NCBI GenBank assembly: GCA_045631905.1 | Contig: JAZQVO010000019.1 | Location: 33,031 to 97,030 of the forward strand | Direction of reading: 5' to 3' | DNA from: HGM04593 sp045631905 | Lineage (GTDB): Bacteria > Bacteroidota > Bacteroidia > Bacteroidales > Bacteroidaceae | Length of the DNA: 64,000 nt | In this document: positions 57,034 to 64,000 of the stretch, one piece after another | How the letters are laid out: the number at the start of each line of letters is the position of its first letter | Position numbering within the stretch: the stretch's first letter is position 1 | Program-made: the position numbers and the translations under genes | Notes under the pieces: model-generated | What the model was told of the DNA's origin: nothing | The model's input: the letters and a program-made list of their open reading frames with translations, nothing else | Database searches by the model: none

Positions 57034-58215
57034 ATGGAAAAATCGGTAATACTCAAACGCGGAAAAGAGGAGTCGCTAAAAAGATTCCACCCATGGATAT
57101 TTTCGGGAGCGATACATCGCATAGACGGCAAGCCCGAGGAGGGAGACATCGTAACCGTATACACAAGCAACAACGAATTTATAGCTCGCGGACATGTACA
57201 AGTGGGCAGTATAGCCGTGCGTGTCCTCACATTCAAAGACGAGCCTATTGACCAAAAATTCTGGAACAACCGCATAGCAACGGCATACGACCTGCGCAAG
57301 AGCACAGGAGTAGCATCGCGCGACGACAACAACACCTACCGCCTTGTACACGGCGAGGGCGATTGTCTCCCCGGCCTCATCATCGACATATATGGCGAAA
57401 CAGCCGTGATGCAAGCCCACAGCGTAGGCATGCACGTAAACCGCATGGAGGTTGCCGAAGCCCTGAAAGCCACACTTGGCGACAAGCTCAAAAACATTTA
57501 TTACAAGTCGGAAACCACACTCCCCTACAAAGCCGACATAAACAAAGACAACGGCTACATAATGGGAGGCAACGCCGAGAACGTATCGACCGAGTATGGA
57601 TTAAAATTTCACATCGACTGGATAAAAGGCCAAAAGACAGGTTTCTTTGTAGACCAGCGCGAGAACCGTTCTCTGCTCGAAAAATATGCAAAAGGACGCA
57701 AGCTCCTCAACATGTTCTGCTACACAGGCGGTTTCAGTATTTACGCACTGCGTGGAGGAGCCGAAATTGTGCACTCGGTAGACAGCTCGGCCAAAGCCAT
57801 CGACCTCACAAACGCCAACGTGGATATAAACTTCCCCGGTGACCCTCGCCACGCCGCATTTGCCGAGGACGCATTCGACTATTTGGAGCGCATGGGTAAC
57901 AACTACGACCTTATTATTCTCGACCCACCTGCCTTTGCAAAACACCGCGACTCGTTGCGCAACGCACTCATAGGCTACCGCAGGCTCAACGCAAAAGCAC
58001 TCGAAAAAATTCAGCCCGGCGGAATACTCTTCACCTTCTCGTGCTCGCAGGTAGTGAGCAAGGAAAACTTCCGCACAGCTGTGTTCACCGCCGCCGCCAT
58101 GGCAAAACGCAACGTGCGCATCTTGCACCAACTGACACAACCTGCCGACCACCCCGTAAACATATACCACCCCGAGGGAGAGTATCTGAAAGGCTTGGTA
58201 TTATACGTCGAATAA
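57034..58215 (+). CDS. rlmI: 23S rRNA m5C methyltransferase RlmI type
   Basis: A 393-residue class I SAM methyltransferase. An N-terminal PUA domain (about residues 1-80, KRFHPWIFSGAIHRI) precedes the catalytic domain with LLNMFCYTGGFSIYALRGGA (SAM site), LIILDPPAFAKHR and a catalytic cysteine in FTFSCSQVVS. E. coli RlmI methylates C1962 of 23S rRNA. It closes a three-gene unit with DUF5063 and the exonuclease. Confidence 0.93.
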   Translation: MEKSVILKRGKEESLKRFHPWIFSGAIHRIDGKPEEGDIVTVYTSNNEFIARGHVQVGSIAVRVLTFKDEPIDQKFWNNRIATAYDLRKSTGVASRDDNNTYRLVHGEGDCLPGLIIDIYGETAVMQAHSVGMHVNRMEVAEALKATLGDKLKNIYYKSETTLPYKADINKDNGYIMGGNAENVSTEYGLKFHIDWIKGQKTGFFVDQRENRSLLEKYAKGRKLLNMFCYTGGFSIYALRGGAEIVHSVDSSAKAIDLTNANVDINFPGDPRHAAFAEDAFDYLERMGNNYDLIILDPPAFAKHRDSLRNALIGYRRLNAKALEKIQPGGILFTFSCSQVVSKENFRTAVFTAAAMAKRNVRILHQLTQPADHPVNIYHPEGEYLKGLVLYVE

Positions 58216-58307
58216 AGATTGCAAGAACAAGAGCAACAGGTAAGCAACATATATAAATTTGCTCAAAAATTATTTAACGAATAACCATAAAAAATGAGAC
58301 GATTTAT

Positions 58308-58338
58308 TTTGTTGTATTAAAGAATTATACTACCTTTG
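58308..58338 (+). promoter_or_regulatory. Promoter of rpmE2
   Basis: TTTG (58308-58311), 19 bases, TACCTTTG (58331-58338): an exact Bacteroidetes consensus, about 65 bases before the start codon. Confidence 0.88.
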
Positions 58339-58402
58339 CACCTCGAAAGCCATTACACACGTTTTTTGTTACCAGCAAACTAAAATTAAAAGACTTACAA
58401 TA

Positions 58403-58654
58403 ATGAAAAAAGACATTCATCCCGCAGGATATCGTCCCGTTGTTTTCAAAGATATGTCAAACGGCGATTGTTTCCTTTCACAGTCTACCTGCAACACAAA
58501 GGAGACTATTGAGTTCGAGGGCGAGACATACCCCCTTATCAAACTTGAAATTTCTAACACTTCTCACCCCTTCTACACAGGTAAAGCTAAACTTGTGGAT
58601 ACAGCAGGTCGCGTGGACAAGTTCATGAGCCGTTACGGAAAAATCAAGAAATAA
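58403..58654 (+). CDS. rpmE2: 50S ribosomal protein L31 type B
   Basis: An 83-residue L31 with MKKDIHPAGYRPVVFKD at the start and SHPFYTGKAKLVDTAGRVDKF (shown with the family spacing) near the end. It lacks the CxxC zinc motif of type A L31, so it is the zinc-free type B form. It is monocistronic with its own promoter and terminator. In some bacteria type B replaces type A under zinc limitation, but in Bacteroidetes it is normally the main L31. Confidence 0.95.
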   Translation: MKKDIHPAGYRPVVFKDMSNGDCFLSQSTCNTKETIEFEGETYPLIKLEISNTSHPFYTGKAKLVDTAGRVDKFMSRYGKIKK

Positions 58655-58670
58655 TAAAAACAAAGAATAT

Positions 58671-58709
58671 AAAAAAAGGTGTATTAATGGTTTTAATACA
58701 CCTTTTTTT
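58671..58709 (+). terminator. Terminator of rpmE2
   Basis: AAAAAAAGGTGTATTAA pairs with TTAATACACCTTTTTTT around a 5-base loop. Confidence 0.92.
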
Positions 58710-58729
58710 ATATTTATAACACCAGCACA

Positions 58730-59659
58730 ATGAAAAAACTACTTATCATACTTGCAACCTCTATATTAATATTTGCATGTAGCGGAGGAAACGGCGTAGG
58801 AGGCGACATAGATGGCGACGGAACAGGGAGCACACCCACACCGCCCACCGAGGAGAACACCCCCGCACCACCCACAATCGACCCGCTGAACACAAACGCA
58901 AATATAGGTGGCGAAAAATATGCCTACCGCATAGAAATTCCCGCACTCAGCGACGACGACGCATTCACCACCCGTTACACCATGGTAAACGGCGAGGAGA
59001 ATATAACATACAGTATCTCGCACAATTTAGAGCGCAAGCACTCGCGATGGGTAGCTTTCACATTCAACAAGAGCAATCGCGACAAGAAGGTCGATAGAAG
59101 CAAAAACTTCATGGCCGACCCCGACTACATAGGCAACTACACCATGACCTCGAAGCAGATTAACGGCAACGGTTTTCAACGTGGACACCTTGTAGCATCG
59201 TACGACCGCGTATATTCACGCGAAGCCAACGAACAGACCTTCTATATGTCGAACATATCGCCCATGCTTTCCAAATTCAACACAGGCCTCTGGAACGAGC
59301 TCGAATACAAGATAAACGAGCGGGACAAAGGCTGGGGTTGCAACCACAATTTTGCCGACACACTCTATGTTGTAAAAGGAGGAACAATAAACGAGGGACA
59401 ATACACCTCGAAAGGCACCTGCCCCACCGTACCCGACTACTTTTTCATGGCACTATTACGCCTGAAAGACAACACATACTACGGCATCGCCTTCCTGATG
59501 CCACACAAGAACTACCTCCCCGGCAGTGTCACAGACTACATGTGCACCATAGACGAGCTCGAAGAGTTCACAGGCATAGATTTCTTCTGTAACCTTAGCG
59601 ACAAACTCGAAAACGCAGTTGAAAGCACGATAAACACAAATTCATGGAACATTAAATAA
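58730..59659 (+). CDS. Secreted DNA/RNA non-specific endonuclease, lipoprotein
   Basis: A 309-residue NUC-family nuclease (Serratia nuclease fold). The N-terminus is a lipoprotein signal with cysteine near residue 17 (ILIFACSGGNG), followed by a Thr/Pro-rich linker. The active-site segment reads NGFQRGHLVASYDR, so the usual DRGH is QRGH here while the general base His is kept. The Mg-binding Asn lies in MSNISPMLSKFNTGLWNELE. It probably degrades external nucleic acids at the cell surface. It is monocistronic. Confidence 0.88.
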   Translation: MKKLLIILATSILIFACSGGNGVGGDIDGDGTGSTPTPPTEENTPAPPTIDPLNTNANIGGEKYAYRIEIPALSDDDAFTTRYTMVNGEENITYSISHNLERKHSRWVAFTFNKSNRDKKVDRSKNFMADPDYIGNYTMTSKQINGNGFQRGHLVASYDRVYSREANEQTFYMSNISPMLSKFNTGLWNELEYKINERDKGWGCNHNFADTLYVVKGGTINEGQYTSKGTCPTVPDYFFMALLRLKDNTYYGIAFLMPHKNYLPGSVTDYMCTIDELEEFTGIDFFCNLSDKLENAVESTINTNSWNIK

Positions 59660-59697
59660 AAACGAGGGCTACCGCGGTAGCCCTCGTTTTTATTTAA
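59652..59697. terminator. Bidirectional terminator between nuclease and PG-binding genes
   Basis: Bases 59652-59697 form a perfect 46-base palindrome centred on CCGCGG, with A/T runs on both ends. The nuclease stop codon lies in its left arm. Confidence 0.92.
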
Positions 59698-59720
59698 ACC
59701 TGTTATCTCGCAACACAAAA

Positions 59721-60227
59721 CTACTGTGCCGAACGACGCCAACGATGAATTTTTCGAAGAGCTTTTATTGTTGTCTCTCCCACGATACCATCGCCATAAA
59801 GCCCCGAAACCTTCTGAAACAGCCTCACTGCACGCAGAAGCTCTCCATCGTACAATACACTGCCACCTTTTGTATATGGAACATCTTTTTCATCGATATA
59901 AAGGCTCTTAACCATTATTTCGGCAAGTTTTTTAACATCGGCACCCGTGTCGCCACGCATTATAACCCTGTCGCCAAGATATATACGCTTTTCCGAGTAT
60001 TTCACAGAATCGTTCTTTGTGCTTTTGGCTTTAACCACCCTCTTCGCCACCTGCTTTTTCTTCTTCACAGCCCTCTTCGCCGGTCTCTTTTCGGGCGGTG
60101 CAACAACCGTGTCGGCAGGCATCTTCCTGAAAACATAAACCGTATCGGCCGACAAAACACCTGCCGTCACCGACAGAGGTAACGACAAGAGAAAAAAGAG
60201 TAAAATATTTTTAAGAACGGTTACCAT
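59721..60227 (-). CDS. Secreted peptidoglycan-binding-domain protein
   Basis: A 168-residue protein with a signal peptide (residues 1-24), a Lys/Arg/Pro/Ala-rich linker (about 40-75) and a PG_binding_1 domain at about 90-160 (MRGDTGADVKKLAEIMV, then GLYGDGIVGETTIKAL). It likely binds cell-wall glycan. The start overlaps the 3' end of rluA by 17 bases in another frame. Confidence 0.82.
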   Translation of the reverse strand: MVTVLKNILLFFLLSLPLSVTAGVLSADTVYVFRKMPADTVVAPPEKRPAKRAVKKKKQVAKRVVKAKSTKNDSVKYSEKRIYLGDRVIMRGDTGADVKKLAEIMVKSLYIDEKDVPYTKGGSVLYDGELLRAVRLFQKVSGLYGDGIVGETTIKALRKIHRWRRSAQ

Positions 60228-61104
60228 TTAAACAATTTTCGAAGCACAACGGCAACGGAGTCTCAAAGCGCAGAACCTTACCGTTTACAGGGTGACGGAA
60301 GCTGAGCATGTAGGCATGCAGGCCCAAACGACGCACGGGGTCCACCTTGCTACCATACTTGCTATCGCCCACAACAGGGTGCCCAAGCGTTGCCATATGC
60401 ACACGAATCTGGTTCTTGCGACCGGTTTCAAGCTCGCACTCCACAAGAGAGTAACCACCTCCCTCGCGCAAAACCCTATAATGCGTAACGGCAAACTTGC
60501 CACCATTATCCACGGGGCTCGAATGAGTTATAAAGCGTTTATCCTCGGTAAGCCACGATTCCACCTTACCCTCTTTCTTTTCAAAAACACCCTCGACAAG
60601 AGCTATATAACGACGGTCGGTAACAAGATACTGCCACCCTTCGATAAACGACTGCTGTGTCTGAACATCTTTTGCATATATCATAAGGCCCGAAGTATCA
60701 CGGTCGAGACGGTGCACAAGATGTGAGGTGTTGCGACCGCCTCCCTTCTCCAAGTAACGGTTAAGAACCGTTTGCACAGTCTCCTGCCTTGTATTATTAC
60801 TCATCGACAGCACACCGGGCTGTTTGTCGATAACCAAGAGATAAGGATCCTCAAAAACAATATCCAAGCTGTTGCTATGGAACGACATCTTATGCTTTGA
60901 ACGGTCGAGTTGTACCACCTGCCCCGGTTTGAGCTCGGCAAGCGGGTGGGTGGTAATTATGTTATCGACCAGCACCACCCTGTTGGTTATCAACGCCTTT
61001 GCACGGTTACGACTAATGCCGTGCATCTTCTCCATTATAAATGTTATAAGTTGTGTTTCTGCCGTAACCTTAAAGGTGAGCAGACTTTTCATATTTTTAC
61101 GCAT
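60211..61104 (-). CDS. RluA-family pseudouridine synthase
   Basis: A 297-residue enzyme with an N-terminal S4 domain (GISRNRAKALITNRVVLVD) and the RluA/C/D catalytic domain, with the catalytic Asp in LVHRLDRDTSGLMIYAKD. Later motifs include TGRKNQIRVHMATLGHPVVGD. It isomerises uridine in rRNA or tRNA; which site is unclear. An alternative ATG lies 12 bases downstream (61092). rlmD lies 12 bases upstream, making an RNA-modification pair. Confidence 0.92.
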   Translation of the reverse strand: MRKNMKSLLTFKVTAETQLITFIMEKMHGISRNRAKALITNRVVLVDNIITTHPLAELKPGQVVQLDRSKHKMSFHSNSLDIVFEDPYLLVIDKQPGVLSMSNNTRQETVQTVLNRYLEKGGGRNTSHLVHRLDRDTSGLMIYAKDVQTQQSFIEGWQYLVTDRRYIALVEGVFEKKEGKVESWLTEDKRFITHSSPVDNGGKFAVTHYRVLREGGGYSLVECELETGRKNQIRVHMATLGHPVVGDSKYGSKVDPVRRLGLHAYMLSFRHPVNGKVLRFETPLPLCFENCLNGNRS

Positions 61105-61116
61105 ATTCGCAAACTG

Positions 61117-62541
61117 TTATTTTTCTCGTCTTTCGAGAAGTACTACATTTTCAACATGATGAGTGTGAGGGAACATATCGACAGGTTGCACAGCCGTAAC
61201 TTTATAGTCACAATCGAGCAAAGAGAGGTCGCGAGCCTGAGTAGCCGGGTTACAGCTCACATAGACAATGCGACGGGGTGCCGAAAACAAAATAGTATCT
61301 ATCACATCATCGTGCATACCGGCGCGGGGAGGGTCGGTAATTATCACGTCGGGCTTGCCATGCTCCTCAATAAAATCGCGTGTGAGAATATCTTTCATAT
61401 CGCCGGCAAAGAAAAGCATGTTATCGAAGCCATTAAGTTCGGCGTTCACACGAGCATCAATTATGGCATCTTCGACATACTCAACACCCACAACCTTTTT
61501 GGCCTTTGAGGCCACAAAGTTGGCGATAGTACCCGTTCCTGTGTAAAGGTCATACACCACCTCGTCACCGGTAAGAGCCGCAAAATCGCGTGCCACCTTA
61601 TAAAGATTATAAGCCTGCGCACTGTTTGTTTGGTAGAACGACTTCGGGCCAACCTTAAAGCGCAAGCCCTCCATCTCCTCGTATATCACATCGGTACCCT
61701 TGAAGGTATGCACCTCCAAATCGCCGAACGTGTCGTTACACTTATTATTTATCACATAAAGGAGAGAGGTCACCTCGGGGTAGTTATCGCCGATAAACGC
61801 AAGCACCCTGTGCAACTGCCCCATCTCGGCATCACATGTAACCTTTGCCTGCAACAACAACATAACCTCGCCCGTTGTCGATGTACGTATCATCATATTA
61901 CGTAAGAGACCGGTCTGCGCACGGAGGTCGTAGAACGATATACCCTCACGCACGGCAAACTCGCGTATACCGTTACGCAGGCGGTTATTAAGGTCGCACA
62001 TAAGACCACACTCCTCAATATCGAGCACCTTATCAAATGCACCGGGTATGTGAAAGCCGAGAGCATTCATGTTATCATACTCCACCCCGGACGAAACCTC
62101 TTCCCATGTGAGCCAACGCTTGTTGCTGAAAGTAAATTCAAGTTTATTGCGATAAGCACGGGTATTTTCCGAACCAAGGATAGGCATAACATCGGGAAGC
62201 TCCACCTTTCCTATACGTTTAAGCGCATCGACCACCTGTTGCTGTTTATATTTTATCTGATGCTCATAGGCCAGGCACTGCCACTTACAACCACCGCACA
62301 CACCATAATGCTTGCAAAAAGGCGTTGCACGCTCTTTTGAGTATTCATGGAAATTTACAGCCTCGGCCTCGGCATAGCTATGTTTTTTACGACGCACCTG
62401 CAAATCGACAACATCGCCCGGCACCACATAAGGAGCAAACACCACAAGGTCATTCACACGCGCCAAAGCCTTACCTTCGGCAGCCACACCTGTTATTTCA
62501 ACACGCTCCAAGAGCGGTAAATCTTTCTTTTTTCTTGCCAT
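61117..62541 (-). CDS. rlmD: 23S rRNA uracil-C5 methyltransferase (RlmD/TrmA family)
   Basis: A 474-residue enzyme. A TRAM domain (about residues 10-65) precedes the iron-sulphur motif KHYGVCGGCKWQ, and the catalytic domain has YDLYTGTGTIANFVA (SAM site), ITDPPRAGMHD and YVSCNPATQARDL with the nucleophile Cys. E. coli RlmD methylates U1939. The open frame extends back to 62676, but a TATTTTTG -7 box lies at 62578-62571 and family starts match MARKKKDLPLLERVE, so 62541 is chosen. Confidence 0.92.
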   Translation of the reverse strand: MARKKKDLPLLERVEITGVAAEGKALARVNDLVVFAPYVVPGDVVDLQVRRKKHSYAEAEAVNFHEYSKERATPFCKHYGVCGGCKWQCLAYEHQIKYKQQQVVDALKRIGKVELPDVMPILGSENTRAYRNKLEFTFSNKRWLTWEEVSSGVEYDNMNALGFHIPGAFDKVLDIEECGLMCDLNNRLRNGIREFAVREGISFYDLRAQTGLLRNMMIRTSTTGEVMLLLQAKVTCDAEMGQLHRVLAFIGDNYPEVTSLLYVINNKCNDTFGDLEVHTFKGTDVIYEEMEGLRFKVGPKSFYQTNSAQAYNLYKVARDFAALTGDEVVYDLYTGTGTIANFVASKAKKVVGVEYVEDAIIDARVNAELNGFDNMLFFAGDMKDILTRDFIEEHGKPDVIITDPPRAGMHDDVIDTILFSAPRRIVYVSCNPATQARDLSLLDCDYKVTAVQPVDMFPHTHHVENVVLLERREK

Positions 62542-62570
62542 TTTATTTATTGCATAATTCTCACTATCGG

Positions 62571-62578
62571 CAAAAATA
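62571..62578 (-). promoter_or_regulatory. -7 box of rlmD-rluA
   Basis: TATTTTTG on the minus strand, 29 bases before the rlmD start. Confidence 0.6.
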
Positions 62579-62682
62579 CATCTAAAATCCCGATTATCGG
62601 CACTTTTAACACAATAACTTAATTTTTTATTAAGCATATTCGATATTTTTGGCAATATATTTCGAAATACAAACATTTTAAT

Positions 62683-62728
62683 TATATTTGCAAATTAGTT
62701 GAGGACCTTGCGTAAAAAGGGTTTCAAC
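62683..62728 (+). promoter_or_regulatory. -7 box and leader hairpin of ppdK
   Basis: TATATTTG at 62683-62690, then a leader whose first part folds: GTTGA (62698-62702) with TCAAC (62724-62728), and ACCTT (62705-62709) with AAGGGT (62717-62722). The ppdK ATG is at 62784. Confidence 0.6.
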
Positions 62729-62783
62729 ACAGTGATTTTGTTACTTATTTTTATTTATCAACAAACAATAAACTCAAAAATTT

Positions 62784-64000
62784 ATGGCAGACAAAAGAGT
62801 CTATACCTTTGGTAATGGTCTTGCTGAAGGTAACGCGTCAATGAGAAATTTGTTAGGAGGTAAAGGTGCCAACTTGGCAGAGATGAACCTTATCGGTATC
62901 CCTGTTCCTCCCGGATTTACCATTACAACCGAGGTTTGTAACGAGTACTACAAACTTGGTAAAGATCAGGTTGTTGAGCTTCTTAAAGAAGAGGTTGCAG
63001 CAGCAGTTAAGAACATCGAGAATTTGATGAATTCTACTTTTGGCGACCCCACAAACCCCTTGTTGGTTTCGGTACGTTCGGGTGCTCGCGCTTCTATGCC
63101 CGGTATGATGGACACAATCCTCAACCTCGGTCTCAACGACGTAGTAGTTGAGGGACTTGCCACAAAAACAGGCAACCCCAAATTCGCATGGGACTCTTAC
63201 CGCCGTTTCGTACAGATGTACGGTGACGTTGTTCTTGGCATGAAGCCCGAGAGCAAAGAGGAGATCGACCCCTTCGAGGCCATCATCGAGAAGGTTAAAG
63301 AAGAGGCAGGTGTTGTTCTTGACAAAGACCTGAGCGTTGAGAACCTCAAAGACCTCGTTGCTCAGTTCAAGGCAGCCGTTAAGGCACAGACAGGCCAGGA
63401 CTTCCCCACCGACGCTTACGAGCAGCTTTGGGGTGCTATCTGCGCCGTGTTCAAATCTTGGAACAACGAGCGTGCTATCCTCTACCGTCGCATGGAGAAA
63501 ATTCCCGATGAGTGGGGAACAGCCGTTTCGGTTCAGGCAATGGTATTCGGTAACATGGGCGACACATCGGCTACCGGTGTTTGCTTCTCACGCGACGCTG
63601 CAACAGGTGAGAACCTCTTTAACGGAGAGTATCTTATCAATGCACAGGGTGAGGACGTTGTTGCAGGTATCCGCACACCACAGCAGATTACAAAGATAGG
63701 TTCTCAGCGCTGGGCTGCATTGCAGAACATCAGCGAGGAGGAGCGTGCTTCTAAATATCCTTCAATGGAAGAGGCTATGCCCGAGATCTACAAGGAGCTC
63801 GACGCTATCCAGACACGCCTTGAGGACCACTACAAAGATATGCAAGATATGGAGTTTACCGTACAAGAGGGTAAAATGTGGTTCTTGCAGACACGTAACG
63901 GTAAGCGTACAGGTGCAGCAATGGTTAAGATTGCTATGGACCTCTACCGCGACGGTATCATCGATGACAAGACTGTCCTAAAACGTATGGAGCCCGAGAA
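62784..64000 (+). CDS. ppdK: Pyruvate, phosphate dikinase, N-terminal part (runs off the window)
   Basis: The reading frame from 62784 is open to the window edge (405 codons of an enzyme usually near 900). It opens GGKGANLAEMNLIGIPVPPGF with the ATP-grasp domain, then SVRSGARASMPGMMDTILNLG (the MPGMMDTILN signature), and AMVFGNMGDTSATGVCFSRD. The His phosphocarrier and pyruvate domains lie beyond the edge. It converts pyruvate, ATP and phosphate to phosphoenolpyruvate, AMP and pyrophosphate, reversibly. Codon use indicates high expression. Confidence 0.97.
   Translation, partial: MADKRVYTFGNGLAEGNASMRNLLGGKGANLAEMNLIGIPVPPGFTITTEVCNEYYKLGKDQVVELLKEEVAAAVKNIENLMNSTFGDPTNPLLVSVRSGARASMPGMMDTILNLGLNDVVVEGLATKTGNPKFAWDSYRRFVQMYGDVVLGMKPESKEEIDPFEAIIEKVKEEAGVVLDKDLSVENLKDLVAQFKAAVKAQTGQDFPTDAYEQLWGAICAVFKSWNNERAILYRRMEKIPDEWGTAVSVQAMVFGNMGDTSATGVCFSRDAATGENLFNGEYLINAQGEDVVAGIRTPQQITKIGSQRWAALQNISEEERASKYPSMEEAMPEIYKELDAIQTRLEDHYKDMQDMEFTVQEGKMWFLQTRNGKRTGAAMVKIAMDLYRDGIIDDKTVLKRMEPE

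Noticed and set aside
1..64000. CRISPR arrays, tRNA genes, insertion sequences or prophage
   Set aside because: No regularly spaced repeats, no tRNA-like cloverleaf with GGTTCRA, and no transposase or integrase frames were seen on either strand.

Overview
The window reads as a chromosomal segment of a Bacteroidales bacterium, probably a gut or host-associated member; the genus cannot be fixed from sequence alone. Evidence: housekeeping proteins of Bacteroidetes type (DUF3276/PUR protein, DUF2027-Smr, DUF4199, DUF6048, DUF5063, fused NfnAB, class II Fba, long QueA), a secreted protein with a C-terminal type IX-like sorting tail, almost no Shine-Dalgarno sites, and many copies of the Bacteroidetes promoter -7 box TAnnTTTG, sometimes with TTTG 19-20 bases upstream. 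Most of it is core genome of moderate GC. The clearest accessory piece is an AT-rich restriction-modification pair at 34.9-37.0 kb.

Layout. 0-2.6 kb: end of an ABC ATPase gene (minus), a PUR-family gene, then rplY-pth-S4 protein. 2.7-5.6 kb, minus strand: thioesterase, pepT, an SGNH hydrolase and the SRP RNA. 5.8-12.2 kb, plus: a large secreted beta-sandwich protein, then DUF4199, glycosyltransferase, DUF6452, DUF6048 and apbE genes. 12.2-17.5 kb: marC (minus), rpsA, rnz, and an ECF sigma / small membrane protein / Spy-like module. 17.6-30.0 kb: mazG (minus) divergent from an 11-kb same-strand run valS, coiled-coil protein, UDP-glucuronate decarboxylase, lysS, gpsA, pgi, HAD phosphatase, prmC, recX, comF. 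30.0-34.7 kb, minus: DUF2027-Smr, two small unknown genes around a structured non-coding stretch, an LRR protein and queA. 34.9-37.0 kb: methyltransferase and putative restriction enzyme. 37.1-45.9 kb: fba (minus), then udk, lytic transglycosylase and a Dna2-like nuclease-helicase, then an ABC exporter operon with a YtrA-like GntR regulator. 45.9-55.8 kb, minus: serS-nfnAB, rplU-rpmA, ftsK-lolA-trxB-manA. 55.9-64 kb: DUF5063, exonuclease and rlmI genes, rpmE2, a secreted nuclease, then (minus) rlmD-rluA-PG-binding protein, and the 5' two-fifths or so of ppdK.

Genes work in recognisable groups: translation (rplY, pth, rpsA, valS, lysS, serS, rplU, rpmA, rpmE2, prmC, rlmI, rlmD, rluA, queA), central carbon and redox metabolism (pgi, fba, gpsA, ppdK, manA, nfnAB, trxB), and envelope functions. 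Many transcription units end in strong hairpins, several usable from both sides. No tRNA, rRNA, CRISPR array, insertion sequence or integrase was recognised.

The least explained items are a perfect 34-base palindrome plus T-run inside pth, a similar stem inside the HAD gene, a structured element behind mazG that also encodes an open peptide, a possible ~180-nt RNA or attenuator at 31.75-31.94 kb, a switch-like leader before the secreted protein, and an insertion in ribosomal protein L21. No wholly new multi-gene system could be demonstrated.
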